DNA from: a virus | Reading direction: 5' to 3' (one strand) | IMG/VR virus record: IMGVR_UViG_3300025141_000036 | Location: 1 to 64,000 of that record | DNA length: 64,000 bases | Shown here: in pieces, positions 50,667 through 58,511 of the stretch | Layout of the letters: each line of letters opens with the position of its first letter | Position numbering within the stretch: the first letter of the stretch is position 1 | The notes under the pieces: generated by a model | Database searches by the model: none | Told to the model about the DNA's origin: nothing | What the model saw: only the letters and a program-made list of their open reading frames with translations | Translations under genes and position numbers: made by a program

Positions 50667-51910
50667 GATGGAAAAACCCTATCGACTGCGTCTGCTCTTT
50701 TTTTGCGGTGGCTTGGATCATGACTATTATTAACATAATCAGCTAAAGATTCGTTTGGAGTTCTTTTACCGTTTGAAGAGTGCTTATCTACACCCCCAGA
50801 GCCTGCTGAGTTTCTGATTCCTGCTATTATTGCAAGATTTCTATTAGTTTTAGGCCAACCATAGCCTGCTAGTTGTGCTTCGGATGTATCTGCATATTTT
50901 CTTTTCCATACCGCTCTCTGTATGTCTCTGGTTTTGGGGTGTTGAACAAAACTTTCCCAACCTTTTCTCCACCAAGGGTGTTTATAATAACAAGGGTTTC
51001 CTTTTGACTTCTTTGTACAAGTCTTGTTGAAAGCCTTAAGTGCGGAAGAAGATTTGCCGAACCAAGTTACAATGATCTCCTCCCCTAGCAGCTCAACTGC
51101 TTTATCCACTAGCGGATTCAAAGTTTCTCGCTGCCAGTGGGCTATACCTATAATGCCTCTACCATCTACAGGGCAAACCTCATCATACCGTTTTCCCCAT
51201 TTACACTTTTTGTCTCCTTTTATACCAGCGTCCAGTGCAATAATAGATTCTAAAGTAATAATCCACCAGTCTGGAGTGTATTGTCCCGGGGCCGTCGGCT
51301 TTGATTGGTAATAGACAACATTAGGGTTTGTGGGACCTTTATTTTTTGGGGCTTGATATTGTTGCTGGGGCTGTTGATAACCTGAACCTATCAATTGTGG
51401 TTGATTGCTGGACCATTCTGCTGCGGATGTTTGATACATGCTGTCTTTTGTGGTCAAAGATAAAAACCCCTTATCAACATCTACTCTGTTAATCAAAAGA
51501 ATAGTGGCCTTATCGGGCCCCAGAAACCTACAACTCCATATATCTCCCTCCTTGGGGATTACATTCGCTTTATTATTCAATAAAACTCCCAGAGTGTGCA
51601 TCACAGCTAGCTGTTGTGCCATTTGTTTGTTGGATTCTAGGAACGGGTCTGGTTTATTTTCTTGTAATGCTGCCACCTTGCGACACCTAACAAAATGATA
51701 GTTTTGTTCCTGGGGATTATTATTCGCGGGATTACCATAGGCAGTGCCGATATTAACATTATTGCTTTTAAAACTAGCAGCAACCACAACAGCATTAAAA
51801 ATTTCCCCTTCTTTGTTGTAATAATCTCTGGCTATCGTTTCGAAACTTTGTTCATTAGTCAAAGAGATTCTATCTAGCATCGAATGGATTGAAGCTGGAA
51901 CCTCGATCAT
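50663..51910 (-). CDS. Spike-type protein with third, unassigned hydrolase-like C-terminus, 415 aa
   Basis: The N-terminal ~170 residues match the other two paralogues more distantly (MIEVPASIHSMLDRISL, NNPQEQNYHFVRCR, EGDIWSCRF, VDKGFLSLTTKDSMYQ). After a Gln/Pro linker (QQPQQQYQAPKNKG) comes a separate domain with TLESIIALDAG (~215-225; the Glu could be catalytic), DGRGIIGIAHW and several Trp/Tyr. The look is that of a lysozyme- or chitosanase-like glycosidase, but I cannot place the family. It is the first of the three in transcription order, overlapping the small gene upstream by 4 nt. Confidence 0.68.
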   Translation of the reverse strand: MIEVPASIHSMLDRISLTNEQSFETIARDYYNKEGEIFNAVVVAASFKSNNVNIGTAYGNPANNNPQEQNYHFVRCRKVAALQENKPDPFLESNKQMAQQLAVMHTLGVLLNNKANVIPKEGDIWSCRFLGPDKATILLINRVDVDKGFLSLTTKDSMYQTSAAEWSSNQPQLIGSGYQQPQQQYQAPKNKGPTNPNVVYYQSKPTAPGQYTPDWWIITLESIIALDAGIKGDKKCKWGKRYDEVCPVDGRGIIGIAHWQRETLNPLVDKAVELLGEEIIVTWFGKSSSALKAFNKTCTKKSKGNPCYYKHPWWRKGWESFVQHPKTRDIQRAVWKRKYADTSEAQLAGYGWPKTNRNLAIIAGIRNSAGSGGVDKHSSNGKRTPNESLADYVNNSHDPSHRKKRADAVDRVFPS

Positions 51911-52197
51911 TTTTCATCTTCCTCTGATTTTTGAATTTGGTCGAAAATTTGTGCGAAATCTTTTTCCGATAGCTCATCTGATGATTCTTGCTTGGTCATT
52001 AGGCCACAAAGCTTAACCAATTGTTCGTTCGACCGCTGTAATGTTTCTACATATTTTGCTAGTGTCATTCCAATAGTTTGATGTCTTGCGTCGTCAACAG
52101 CAAGCCACTTAATGGCATCATCGAGCAATTCTCTCGTTATTTCCCTATCATCTTCAAGGTTTTTAATAGCTTTTTCAATGTGTTTTTTACTTTTCAT
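51907..52197 (-). CDS. Small helical protein, 96 aa
   Basis: Highly charged and probably all-helical; starts MKSKKHIEKAIKNLEDDREI and ends with an acidic tail (QIQKSEEDEK). No recognised domain. It is encoded between the late sigma factor and the spike proteins, and its stop overlaps the first spike start (ATGA). It could be a small chaperone for spike assembly or a transcription partner of gp55; both are guesses. Confidence 0.65.
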   Translation of the reverse strand: MKSKKHIEKAIKNLEDDREITRELLDDAIKWLAVDDARHQTIGMTLAKYVETLQRSNEQLVKLCGLMTKQESSDELSEKDFAQIFDQIQKSEEDEK

Positions 52198-52216
52198 ATA
52201 AATAATTAGATTTTAT

Positions 52217-52909
52217 TCAAATTTTCCCGTCATCCCAGTCTTTTTTAAAGTCCTTATATCTACTTCTCATTTTATTAAGATGTGTCACAACCTGTTTAGT
52301 GTTCATCCCAGTAAGCTCCCGTAAATAAAGATAGATGGCTTTTTTATTGAAAATTTCAATGTCGTCTACTGACGATAAAATTATTTTTACCGCTTCGTAA
52401 ACTTTTTTCTCACCTTCTTTTTCGTAATCAACCTCCCAGGAATTAATCTCACCCCATAGGTTTTCCCAAAACTCTTTTGTCGATCTTTCTTGATAATAAT
52501 GATCTCCGGGATCAACAAAAGAAGTCTCCAGTTCTAATTCTGCATTTTCATATGGTACTTCTCTTTGGAGTCTTTTTGTGTTCTTTTTTACTTTATGTAT
52601 AAACCAATTTTTAGTTATCACACTAAAATAAGAAAAAGCCTTTGATCCACGATTTGGATCATATTTGTCTAAAATGGTGGTGAGCCAAACTTTGCACTCC
52701 ATCCTAAGTTCATCAATGTTTGGCAAGTTTGTAAACTTATAGGAAAATACAATCTTATCAACCATCTGATTAAACGCTGGTTGTATCCATTTTATGTATA
52801 GCTGTTCTTTTTCTGCATGATCATCGCTGTTGCAAAAATCAAGAATTGCCTGTTCGTGTTCCTGCGTAAAATACATTTTGCTCTTTGCTTTCTTCTTCAC
52901 TTTTCTCAT
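52217..52909 (-). CDS. Late-transcription sigma factor, gp55-like, 230 aa
   Basis: The central part (SKAFSYFSVITKNWFIHKVKKNTKR, with CKVWLTTILDKYDPNRG before it) matches sigma region 2 of T4-type gp55, which binds host RNA polymerase core and the late promoter -10 element. The protein is longer than T4 gp55 (185). The ATG at 52909 has an excellent GGAGGAGATAA site that lies inside the coding end of the upstream gene. Its presence implies late promoters read by a modified polymerase. The sliding clamp and gp33 co-activator are not recognised in this window. Confidence 0.85.
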   Translation of the reverse strand: MRKVKKKAKSKMYFTQEHEQAILDFCNSDDHAEKEQLYIKWIQPAFNQMVDKIVFSYKFTNLPNIDELRMECKVWLTTILDKYDPNRGSKAFSYFSVITKNWFIHKVKKNTKRLQREVPYENAELELETSFVDPGDHYYQERSTKEFWENLWGEINSWEVDYEKEGEKKVYEAVKIILSSVDDIEIFNKKAIYLYLRELTGMNTKQVVTHLNKMRSRYKDFKKDWDDGKI

Positions 52910-53225
52910 TTATCTCCTCCATTTCTAAAACATCTAGGGGTTCGGTTATATCTACAATGTCACCATATTCATCATCCATTAGGGCAATAAGCGCCCTAGT
53001 GTGTTCTAGTAGGTGCTGTAGGGTCTCATCTCCATAAAAGGTGTCTAGAGAGTAAACTTTTTTTAAGTGGTTTTTGTAGGCGGCCAAAAGTTCTATCAAA
53101 TCACCTAAGTTCTGTGAAACATAAGACAATCTTTGTGACTGCTCTCTTGCAAACCAGATCAAAAAACAATTAAGGGTAAAAGACACACAAAGTGCTAACC
53201 CTAGCCATATTTCAATTGTCATCAT
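52839..53225 (-). CDS. Membrane protein with N-terminal TM, 128 aa
   Basis: Starts MMTIEIWLGLALCVSFTLNCFLIWF, a single transmembrane helix, then a charged cytoplasmic or periplasmic part ending in a long acidic tail (EEINEKSEEESKEQN). The 3' end overlaps the sigma factor gene by 71 nt in another frame, and the start overlaps the zinc-ribbon gene by 14 nt. Function unknown. Confidence 0.7.
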   Translation of the reverse strand: MMTIEIWLGLALCVSFTLNCFLIWFAREQSQRLSYVSQNLGDLIELLAAYKNHLKKVYSLDTFYGDETLQHLLEHTRALIALMDDEYGDIVDITEPLDVLEMEEINEKSEEESKEQNVFYAGTRTGNS

Positions 53226-53472
53226 AATAATTCTCTCTTACGTTACGTTTCATATCTTCTAGGAGGGCTCTGTTGTCCTCTATAGCCGCTTTTGTTGCGT
53301 CCCCTACCTTACCACTCCTTGGTTTACCAGAACTCTTGAGAAAAGGCATTTGCGGCACTCTATGAGGGTCTTCGGATGAGCAATGAATACATTTGTCTAT
53401 TTCCTCTGACATCCCATGGTATACCTCAAAGCACTCTTCGCAAGAGTTACATTTGTAAACATACTTTGGCAT
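53212..53472 (-). CDS. FmdB-type zinc-ribbon protein, 86 aa
   Basis: MPKYVYKCNSCEECFEVYHG begins with CxxC (Cys8, Cys11), and a second CxxC follows (Cys28, Cys31), the layout of the FmdB-type zinc ribbon. The C-terminal half is charged. Such proteins are common in phage genomes; proposed as regulatory, but the role is unproven. The start overlaps the upstream stop (TAATG). Confidence 0.75.
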   Translation of the reverse strand: MPKYVYKCNSCEECFEVYHGMSEEIDKCIHCSSEDPHRVPQMPFLKSSGKPRSGKVGDATKAAIEDNRALLEDMKRNVRENYYDDN

Positions 53473-53675
53473 TATTGAACGCTCGTTTCGATTGTTCCAC
53501 CTTCTGGTGACGGGGCTTGCACCACTGGAGGGTTTATAACCACCAGTTGGTCAGAATCATCGATTTGTATTTCAAAACCAGTTAAGGTTGGGACGATGTC
53601 TGTTTGTTCCATTAGTGATTTCTGAAGCGCCATCATAATGGCACCTACTGCTTGATTAGATAATTTATAGTTCAT
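53472..53675 (-). CDS. Small conserved-type phage protein, 67 aa
   Basis: Begins MNYKLSNQAVGAIMMALQKS, then LMEQTDIVPTLTGFEIQ and NPPVVQAPSPEGG. Very similar small proteins occur near structural genes in many marine phages as far as I recall, but no function is known to me. An AAGGAG site precedes the ATG. It is cotranscribed with the sugar operon upstream and the late sigma block downstream. Confidence 0.65.
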   Translation of the reverse strand: MNYKLSNQAVGAIMMALQKSLMEQTDIVPTLTGFEIQIDDSDQLVVINPPVVQAPSPEGGTIETSVQ

Positions 53676-54513
53676 TTATAATCTCCTTAATATAATCTTC
53701 TAACTTGTATTTAGGCTCCCAGCCTAAAATTTTCTGTGTGTTTTTAATATCTGCCTTTGTTTCTTGGGCTTCTCCTCTTCTTTTTGGAAGAGTAACTTTT
53801 TCACTTTCGAATAGATCTACAATCTCATTGATTGAATAATTAATTCCCGTTCCAAAATTAAAAATCTCTCCTTGCCAAACAGCTTCGGCTAGTTGAATTA
53901 ACCCATCACATATATCGGATACGTGTGTAAAATCTCTTCTCTGTTTTCCATCTCCAACTACCGTTAGGGGTAATCCTTTGGATTTCAACTCTTCAAATTT
54001 CGCTATAATTGGGGTGAACTCTCCAATAAGTGGATTTCGTGGACCGTAAACATTAAAAAATCGAGCGGTCACTGTTGAAACCCCAAACACTTTTGAATAC
54101 ATTTCACACATCTCTTCACCTAATTTTTTACTAAAGGTATATGGGTTTTTTAGCTTACCCCCGTAACATGATGACGATCCAGCGTAAACCACTTTACAAT
54201 CTCTGGTTCTTGCATAATCGCAAACAACTGATGTACCTAAAACATTACTTTTTTGCCACAAATGAGGATTTTGAAAACTAGGCTGGATTCTGGCCTCTGC
54301 TGCTAAATGGAAGATAACGTCTACATCTTCGCAAAACACGGATGATAGTAGACCAATGTCATCATAATAATATTCTTTCACAGAATCATTCTTCCACAAA
54401 TAACTTCCAGATGACATATCGTCAATAACATAGACAGTCCAGCCTTTTTCGACTAAGCGATCAACCAAGTTGCTTCCCACGAAGCCTAAGCCACCAGTAA
54501 CTAATGCTCTCAT
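53665..54513 (-). CDS. NAD-dependent nucleotide-sugar epimerase/dehydratase, 282 aa
   Basis: Extended SDR: VTGGLGFVGSNLVDRL carries the GxxGxxG NAD site near residues 7-13. HLAAEARIQPS follows. The catalytic SS...YxxxK is in SSCYGG and PYTFSKK. The ATG at 54513 overlaps the upstream stop (ATGA); a longer in-frame start at 54558 lies within the upstream gene. It is similar in layout to UDP-glucose 4-epimerase or UDP-glucuronate decarboxylase; following the UDP-sugar dehydrogenase, the latter pairing is attractive but unproven. Confidence 0.85.
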   Translation of the reverse strand: MRALVTGGLGFVGSNLVDRLVEKGWTVYVIDDMSSGSYLWKNDSVKEYYYDDIGLLSSVFCEDVDVIFHLAAEARIQPSFQNPHLWQKSNVLGTSVVCDYARTRDCKVVYAGSSSCYGGKLKNPYTFSKKLGEEMCEMYSKVFGVSTVTARFFNVYGPRNPLIGEFTPIIAKFEELKSKGLPLTVVGDGKQRRDFTHVSDICDGLIQLAEAVWQGEIFNFGTGINYSINEIVDLFESEKVTLPKRRGEAQETKADIKNTQKILGWEPKYKLEDYIKEIINEL

Positions 54514-55361
54514 TTGTCCCCCTCGTCTTTCGACACAGCACCTTCGATTTTCAACCAATCATGGTTCTCTCTAACTTCAATATTCTTTTTCCATGCAGCC
54601 TCCATGACTGCCGGATCAACCCCCAATTCTTTTGCTTTAACGATCATAGCGTTGATATCCTTTGGGAAACATTTTCCCCCAAATCCCGGAGAACCATCAT
54701 GGCCCGGAACATCGATGTGTGAATTACCTATACGTCCATCTGTTATAAATCCTTCAATTGCTTGATCCCAATTGGCCCCTGCAGCGTCACAAATTTGCTT
54801 CATTTCATTCATAAACGAGATCTTCGTGGAGAAGAAACAATTAGCCATGTATTTAATCAACTCGGCGGTTTCAAAATCAGTTTTGATGATCTTAGTATAA
54901 GGAAACCGTAATCGATATAATTTTTCGACCTCTGTGGTATAAAGGATATTCCCTCCTAACACAATTCTAGAGGTGTTTATAAAATCTAATTTTGCTCGCC
55001 TTTCTGTCAAAAACTCAGGATTGAAAACGAATGCCATCTGAGGAAACTTTTCGCTAAGTTCTTGGCTTGTTCCCGGAACAATTGTTGATTTTAAAACAAA
55101 TATATTATCGCGGTAATCTATCCCCAGATCATCAATCGATTTTAGGACTCCTTCAATTATTGAAAGATCACATTTTCCATCTTTATTCATAGGAGTTGGA
55201 AGAGACAAAAAAATAATTTTTGCTTCCTCGAGCATTTCTTTTAGTGTGCTTATTGATCGATTTGGGTCCTTATCATAGATTAATATATCATCGGTGTGCA
55301 AAACAAACCCATGAACGATAGCTGACCCTACAAATCCATTCCCAATAATTCCAATTTTCAT
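54510..55361 (-). CDS. UDP-glucose/GDP-mannose dehydrogenase-like, short form, 283 aa
   Basis: The N-terminal Rossmann domain has GIIGNGFVGSAIV. FNPEFLTERRA and the catalytic cysteine segment GFGGKCFPKD (~228-237) are diagnostic of sugar-nucleotide dehydrogenases, which oxidise the C6 alcohol to the acid. Family members normally have ~390-450 residues with a third, UDP-binding domain; here the chain ends ~45 residues after the catalytic Cys, so this domain is missing. Whether a short form is active is unclear. GAGGTGAAAT precedes the ATG. Confidence 0.85.
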   Translation of the reverse strand: MKIGIIGNGFVGSAIVHGFVLHTDDILIYDKDPNRSISTLKEMLEEAKIIFLSLPTPMNKDGKCDLSIIEGVLKSIDDLGIDYRDNIFVLKSTIVPGTSQELSEKFPQMAFVFNPEFLTERRAKLDFINTSRIVLGGNILYTTEVEKLYRLRFPYTKIIKTDFETAELIKYMANCFFSTKISFMNEMKQICDAAGANWDQAIEGFITDGRIGNSHIDVPGHDGSPGFGGKCFPKDINAMIVKAKELGVDPAVMEAAWKKNIEVRENHDWLKIEGAVSKDEGDK

Positions 55362-55380
55362 ATTTCACCTCTGGTTAAAA

Positions 55381-56151
55381 TCATGAATGTACTCCTCTTT
55401 TGCTCGGGTCAATATTATATTTCTTAAAAATAATTTCCAACTCATTCTTATAAATGTCCATAGCCCACATTGATGGGAGCCCATAAGATCCCCCGTGAAG
55501 GGCTGTGGATATATAAGGAAAAACACTTGAATCATGATGCAGTCTTCCTCTTTTCGGCTCCTCATTAAAGATATAACAACCTGTTATCCCAAGGGCCAAA
55601 CATGCATAAGTGCCCAGTCGTTCTGCCTCGAGAATGTTCTTTGGTTTGTAAGAATTCATCAATTGCTGAAGTCTTTTTCTTTTCCAAAGAGTTGTTTGGC
55701 AAGAAAAAATATATGGATGTGAGTAGGTTCCAGCTGGCTCTCCTCCGGTTTGAGGGATCTCATATATATTTAAGTCATTATGAATTTTCTTGCCGCCCTC
55801 TACTCCTGATTTCATAAATCTTAGAAAGTCATAATTTGAATCGATTAAAAAATTATTTAAATTCTCTATATTTTCCTTCTTAACGTCACCATATAAAAGA
55901 TGGTCTTCGTGGGAATAGATTATATTATCCTCTTCAATGTGATCTAATGATTCCACCAGCCTTTTGTAAAATGGGTCGTCTTCTTTGTTATAAACCACAT
56001 CGCAAAAATTAGGCTCATATTCTTCATTTTGATTTATAATGAGAGTGTGCTTTAAAAAGCCAGCATGTTGTTTAAATTGACCGTAATAGGCATCCCAAAC
56101 ATCGTTGTATGTAGAATGAGTCCAAGTTGCAACTCTAAGATTTTTTATCAT
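55381..56151 (-). CDS. Glycosyltransferase-like protein, 256 aa
   Basis: Begins MIKNLRVATWTHSTYNDVWD. A segment ...EEDNIIYSHEDHLLYG has the (E/D)D loop with preceding hydrophobic strand seen in glycosyltransferase-like phage proteins that use a metal-bound nucleotide sugar. A second motif, GGEPAGTYSHPYIFSCQTTLWKRKRL, also fits a GT-A-like fold. No exact family. In the operon it lies between the AroE-like and UDP-sugar dehydrogenase genes and overlaps the former by 4 nt, so it may transfer the sugar the operon makes. Confidence 0.6.
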   Translation of the reverse strand: MIKNLRVATWTHSTYNDVWDAYYGQFKQHAGFLKHTLIINQNEEYEPNFCDVVYNKEDDPFYKRLVESLDHIEEDNIIYSHEDHLLYGDVKKENIENLNNFLIDSNYDFLRFMKSGVEGGKKIHNDLNIYEIPQTGGEPAGTYSHPYIFSCQTTLWKRKRLQQLMNSYKPKNILEAERLGTYACLALGITGCYIFNEEPKRGRLHHDSSVFPYISTALHGGSYGLPSMWAMDIYKNELEIIFKKYNIDPSKRGVHS

Positions 56152-56825
56152 ATTAAGATTTCCTCTAAATTTTTTTTCACATATTCCATGGGAAACTTAA
56201 TCCCCGTGTACATATGGAATTGTTTGGATGCTTGGAGTAAAGAAAGTTCTTTTCCTGTTTGAGTATTAATCAAGCAATCTATAAAACACACATTGGGGTT
56301 TACAGTTATATTTTCAACAGGAGTGCAATTAAAAATAAGACCAGAATCAATATTTCCAATCTCTTCCCAGTTGTTCCTAGTTATTATTTTAACTTCATCG
56401 AACAATTTTTTTGCCGAGAACTGTGCTGCTTTAGAAAAACCACCAGAACCTAATATATATATAATATCTCTGTGTTTTATTTTACTCAAAACAGTGTATG
56501 TCGAATAAGCGTCGGTGTTATATGCTGTCAATACTCCGTCATCATTTATGATTGTATTACAGGAACCAATCACCCCAACTTCTTCTGATATCTTATCAAC
56601 AAAATTGATTGCACTTATTTTATAAGGCATTGTAACTCCGCAGCCCCTAATCCCGAACGCTTTAATTCCTTTTATGGCACTATTAAGTTCTGATTTTTTG
56701 ACAGAAAAAGATTTATAAATAAAATCACATCCCACTTTTTTGAACGCTGCGTTGTGAATAGAGCACCCAAAGTTTCCTGCCGATTCTGCTATTGATATGC
56801 AGACTTTAGTATTTTTATTTATCAT
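56148..56825 (-). CDS. Shikimate dehydrogenase-like (AroE fold) oxidoreductase, 225 aa
   Basis: GCGVTMPYK (~62-70) and YNTDAYS (~101-107) carry the catalytic Lys and Asp of shikimate/quinate dehydrogenases. GSCNTI precedes them, and ILGSGGFSKAA is the NAD(P) glycine loop. The usual N-terminal S-x-SP shikimate-binding signature is replaced by GNFGCSIHNAAF, so the substrate may not be shikimate. At 225 residues it is shorter than typical AroE (~270). It is flanked by a split transketolase and a glycosyltransferase. An unusual gene for a phage. GGAG lies 10 nt before the ATG. Confidence 0.82.
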   Translation of the reverse strand: MINKNTKVCISIAESAGNFGCSIHNAAFKKVGCDFIYKSFSVKKSELNSAIKGIKAFGIRGCGVTMPYKISAINFVDKISEEVGVIGSCNTIINDDGVLTAYNTDAYSTYTVLSKIKHRDIIYILGSGGFSKAAQFSAKKLFDEVKIITRNNWEEIGNIDSGLIFNCTPVENITVNPNVCFIDCLINTQTGKELSLLQASKQFHMYTGIKFPMEYVKKNLEEILI

Positions 56826-57738
56826 TAAGAATCGTCTCCGTCATTTTTTCTGATGTTAATCCATATTTGTTCCACAAATCCATTGGAGGAGCAGACTCGG
56901 GAAACACATCATTCAACCCAATTCTCAACAGTCGTGCGGGATGGTTTTCACATAAAACCTCTGCTACTATAGAACCTAGACCGCCAACTATAGAATGATC
57001 TTCTATTGTAACAATTTTTTTAGTTTCCTTGGCGGCTTTGATTATAATTTCTTTATCAACGGGCTTTAAGGTCGGAAGATTTATAACTCGACATGAAATC
57101 CCTTGATCTTCAAGGTTTTCCGCTGTCTTTAAAGCTTCCGAAAGGATGCAACCGCTACTTATTAAAGTAATGTCATTTCCCGGTAAAAGCTGGTTTCCTT
57201 TTCCAAACTGAAATCTATAATTTTCTGAGAGGTGTTCTTCTACAGGTTGCCTTCCTATTCTTAAATAAACCGGATTTTTTAAATCTGTCTCTACTAGATA
57301 TTTTGTTATTTCACGAGCCTCAATAGGAGTTGCAGGTTGCAAAACAACCATTCCAGGAATAGACCTCATCAAACTTACATCCTCGAGACCCATTTGGGTC
57401 ACTCCATCCTTTCCAATGGCCAAACCAGCATGAGTGCCCACTAAAATTACAGGAGCCTCAGAATAACCTATAGAGACCCTTATAACATCATACTTCCCTG
57501 TAAGGAAAGAAGCAAAAGATGCCATAAAGACTTTGTAGCCATATTCTGACATACCTGATGCTATTCCAATCATATTACATTCAGCTATTCCACATTCGAA
57601 AAATCTATCAGGGTATGCTTCATGAAATTTTGAAAGCCTTGTCGCTTTTGACAAATCAGCACTCAAAGCTATAACATCTTTTCTGTCTCTGGCTGATTCT
57701 ACTAGTTGTTTGCCGAAGGCATCTCTTGTTGCTAACAT
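56815..57738 (-). CDS. Transketolase C-terminal half, 307 aa
   Basis: FECGIAECNMIGIASGMS holds the catalytic glutamate of the pyrimidine-binding domain. HAGLAIGKDGVTQMGLEDVSLMRSIPGM is the characteristic transketolase stretch, and a C-terminal transketolase domain follows (ISSGCILSEALKTAENL; IEDHSIVGGLGS). Together with the next gene it forms a two-subunit transketolase that uses thiamine diphosphate to move two-carbon units between sugar phosphates, giving for example sedoheptulose 7-phosphate. The genes overlap by 7 nt with a GAGGAG site, supporting equal synthesis. Confidence 0.93.
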   Translation of the reverse strand: MLATRDAFGKQLVESARDRKDVIALSADLSKATRLSKFHEAYPDRFFECGIAECNMIGIASGMSEYGYKVFMASFASFLTGKYDVIRVSIGYSEAPVILVGTHAGLAIGKDGVTQMGLEDVSLMRSIPGMVVLQPATPIEAREITKYLVETDLKNPVYLRIGRQPVEEHLSENYRFQFGKGNQLLPGNDITLISSGCILSEALKTAENLEDQGISCRVINLPTLKPVDKEIIIKAAKETKKIVTIEDHSIVGGLGSIVAEVLCENHPARLLRIGLNDVFPESAPPMDLWNKYGLTSEKMTETILNDK

Positions 57739-58511
57739 CTCAACTCCTCTAGTGCTGCTTCATATTCTTCTTTATTTGGTGCTTTAGCATGCCAAGCTGG
57801 GTCATTCATGAATGAAACACCTGCTCCTTTCTGTGTGTCTAGGATTATACACTTTGGTTTTCCATTTGATTCTAAAGAATCCATAGCTTTCTCTATTTCT
57901 TCATAAGAATTGCCATTAATTCTAATTATATCCCACTTAAAACTAGCTAGTTTTTCCCCCAAAGGATCTAAGGGCAGGATATCCTCTACTAAGCCATCGT
58001 TCTGTGATTTATTAAAATCAATAAAACAGATAAGATTATCTAATTTGAATTTAGGGGCTAACATAAACGCTTCCCACACTTGCCCTTCTTGAATTTCTCC
58101 ATCGCCAACGATACAAAAACACTTTCCGCCAAGGGCCTGTAGTTTCATAGCCAGAGCATGCCCTAGGGCTATACTTAATCCTTGTCCTAGGGAACCTGTT
58201 GTAGCATGCATATAGGGCAACCTCACTTTGTCAGGGTGACCTTGCAAGGGAGAATCAATTTCTCTAAATTTTGCCAGATCCTCATCTGATAAGATTTCCA
58301 ATTCATAGAGTGCGGCATACAAAATAGGAACAGCATGCCCTTTGGACAAAATAAGTTTGCTCCCGCCTATCCCTCTAGATGTCAGATCATAATTTGAATA
58401 TAGATATGCCACCAACTCTGCTAAAGAAAAACTACCTCCGATATGACCAGACTGTTTTTCATAAATCATTCGCAGCACATGCTCTCTTAATCGATTAGCC
58501 GATATTTTCAT
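57732..58511 (-). CDS. Transketolase N-terminal half (ThDP-binding), 259 aa
   Basis: GHIGGSFSLAEL, SKGHAVPILYA and ATTGSLGQGLS are standard transketolase segments. VGDGEIQEGQVWEA with a downstream FIDFNKSQNDG is the GDG...N thiamine-diphosphate/Mg motif. The ATG at 58511 follows GGAAGG; a TTG two codons earlier is less likely. The subunit is completed by the following gene. Split transketolases are known in bacteria and in some natural-product and polysaccharide clusters. The protein is too short to work alone. Confidence 0.93.
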   Translation of the reverse strand: MKISANRLREHVLRMIYEKQSGHIGGSFSLAELVAYLYSNYDLTSRGIGGSKLILSKGHAVPILYAALYELEILSDEDLAKFREIDSPLQGHPDKVRLPYMHATTGSLGQGLSIALGHALAMKLQALGGKCFCIVGDGEIQEGQVWEAFMLAPKFKLDNLICFIDFNKSQNDGLVEDILPLDPLGEKLASFKWDIIRINGNSYEEIEKAMDSLESNGKPKCIILDTQKGAGVSFMNDPAWHAKAPNKEEYEAALEELRC

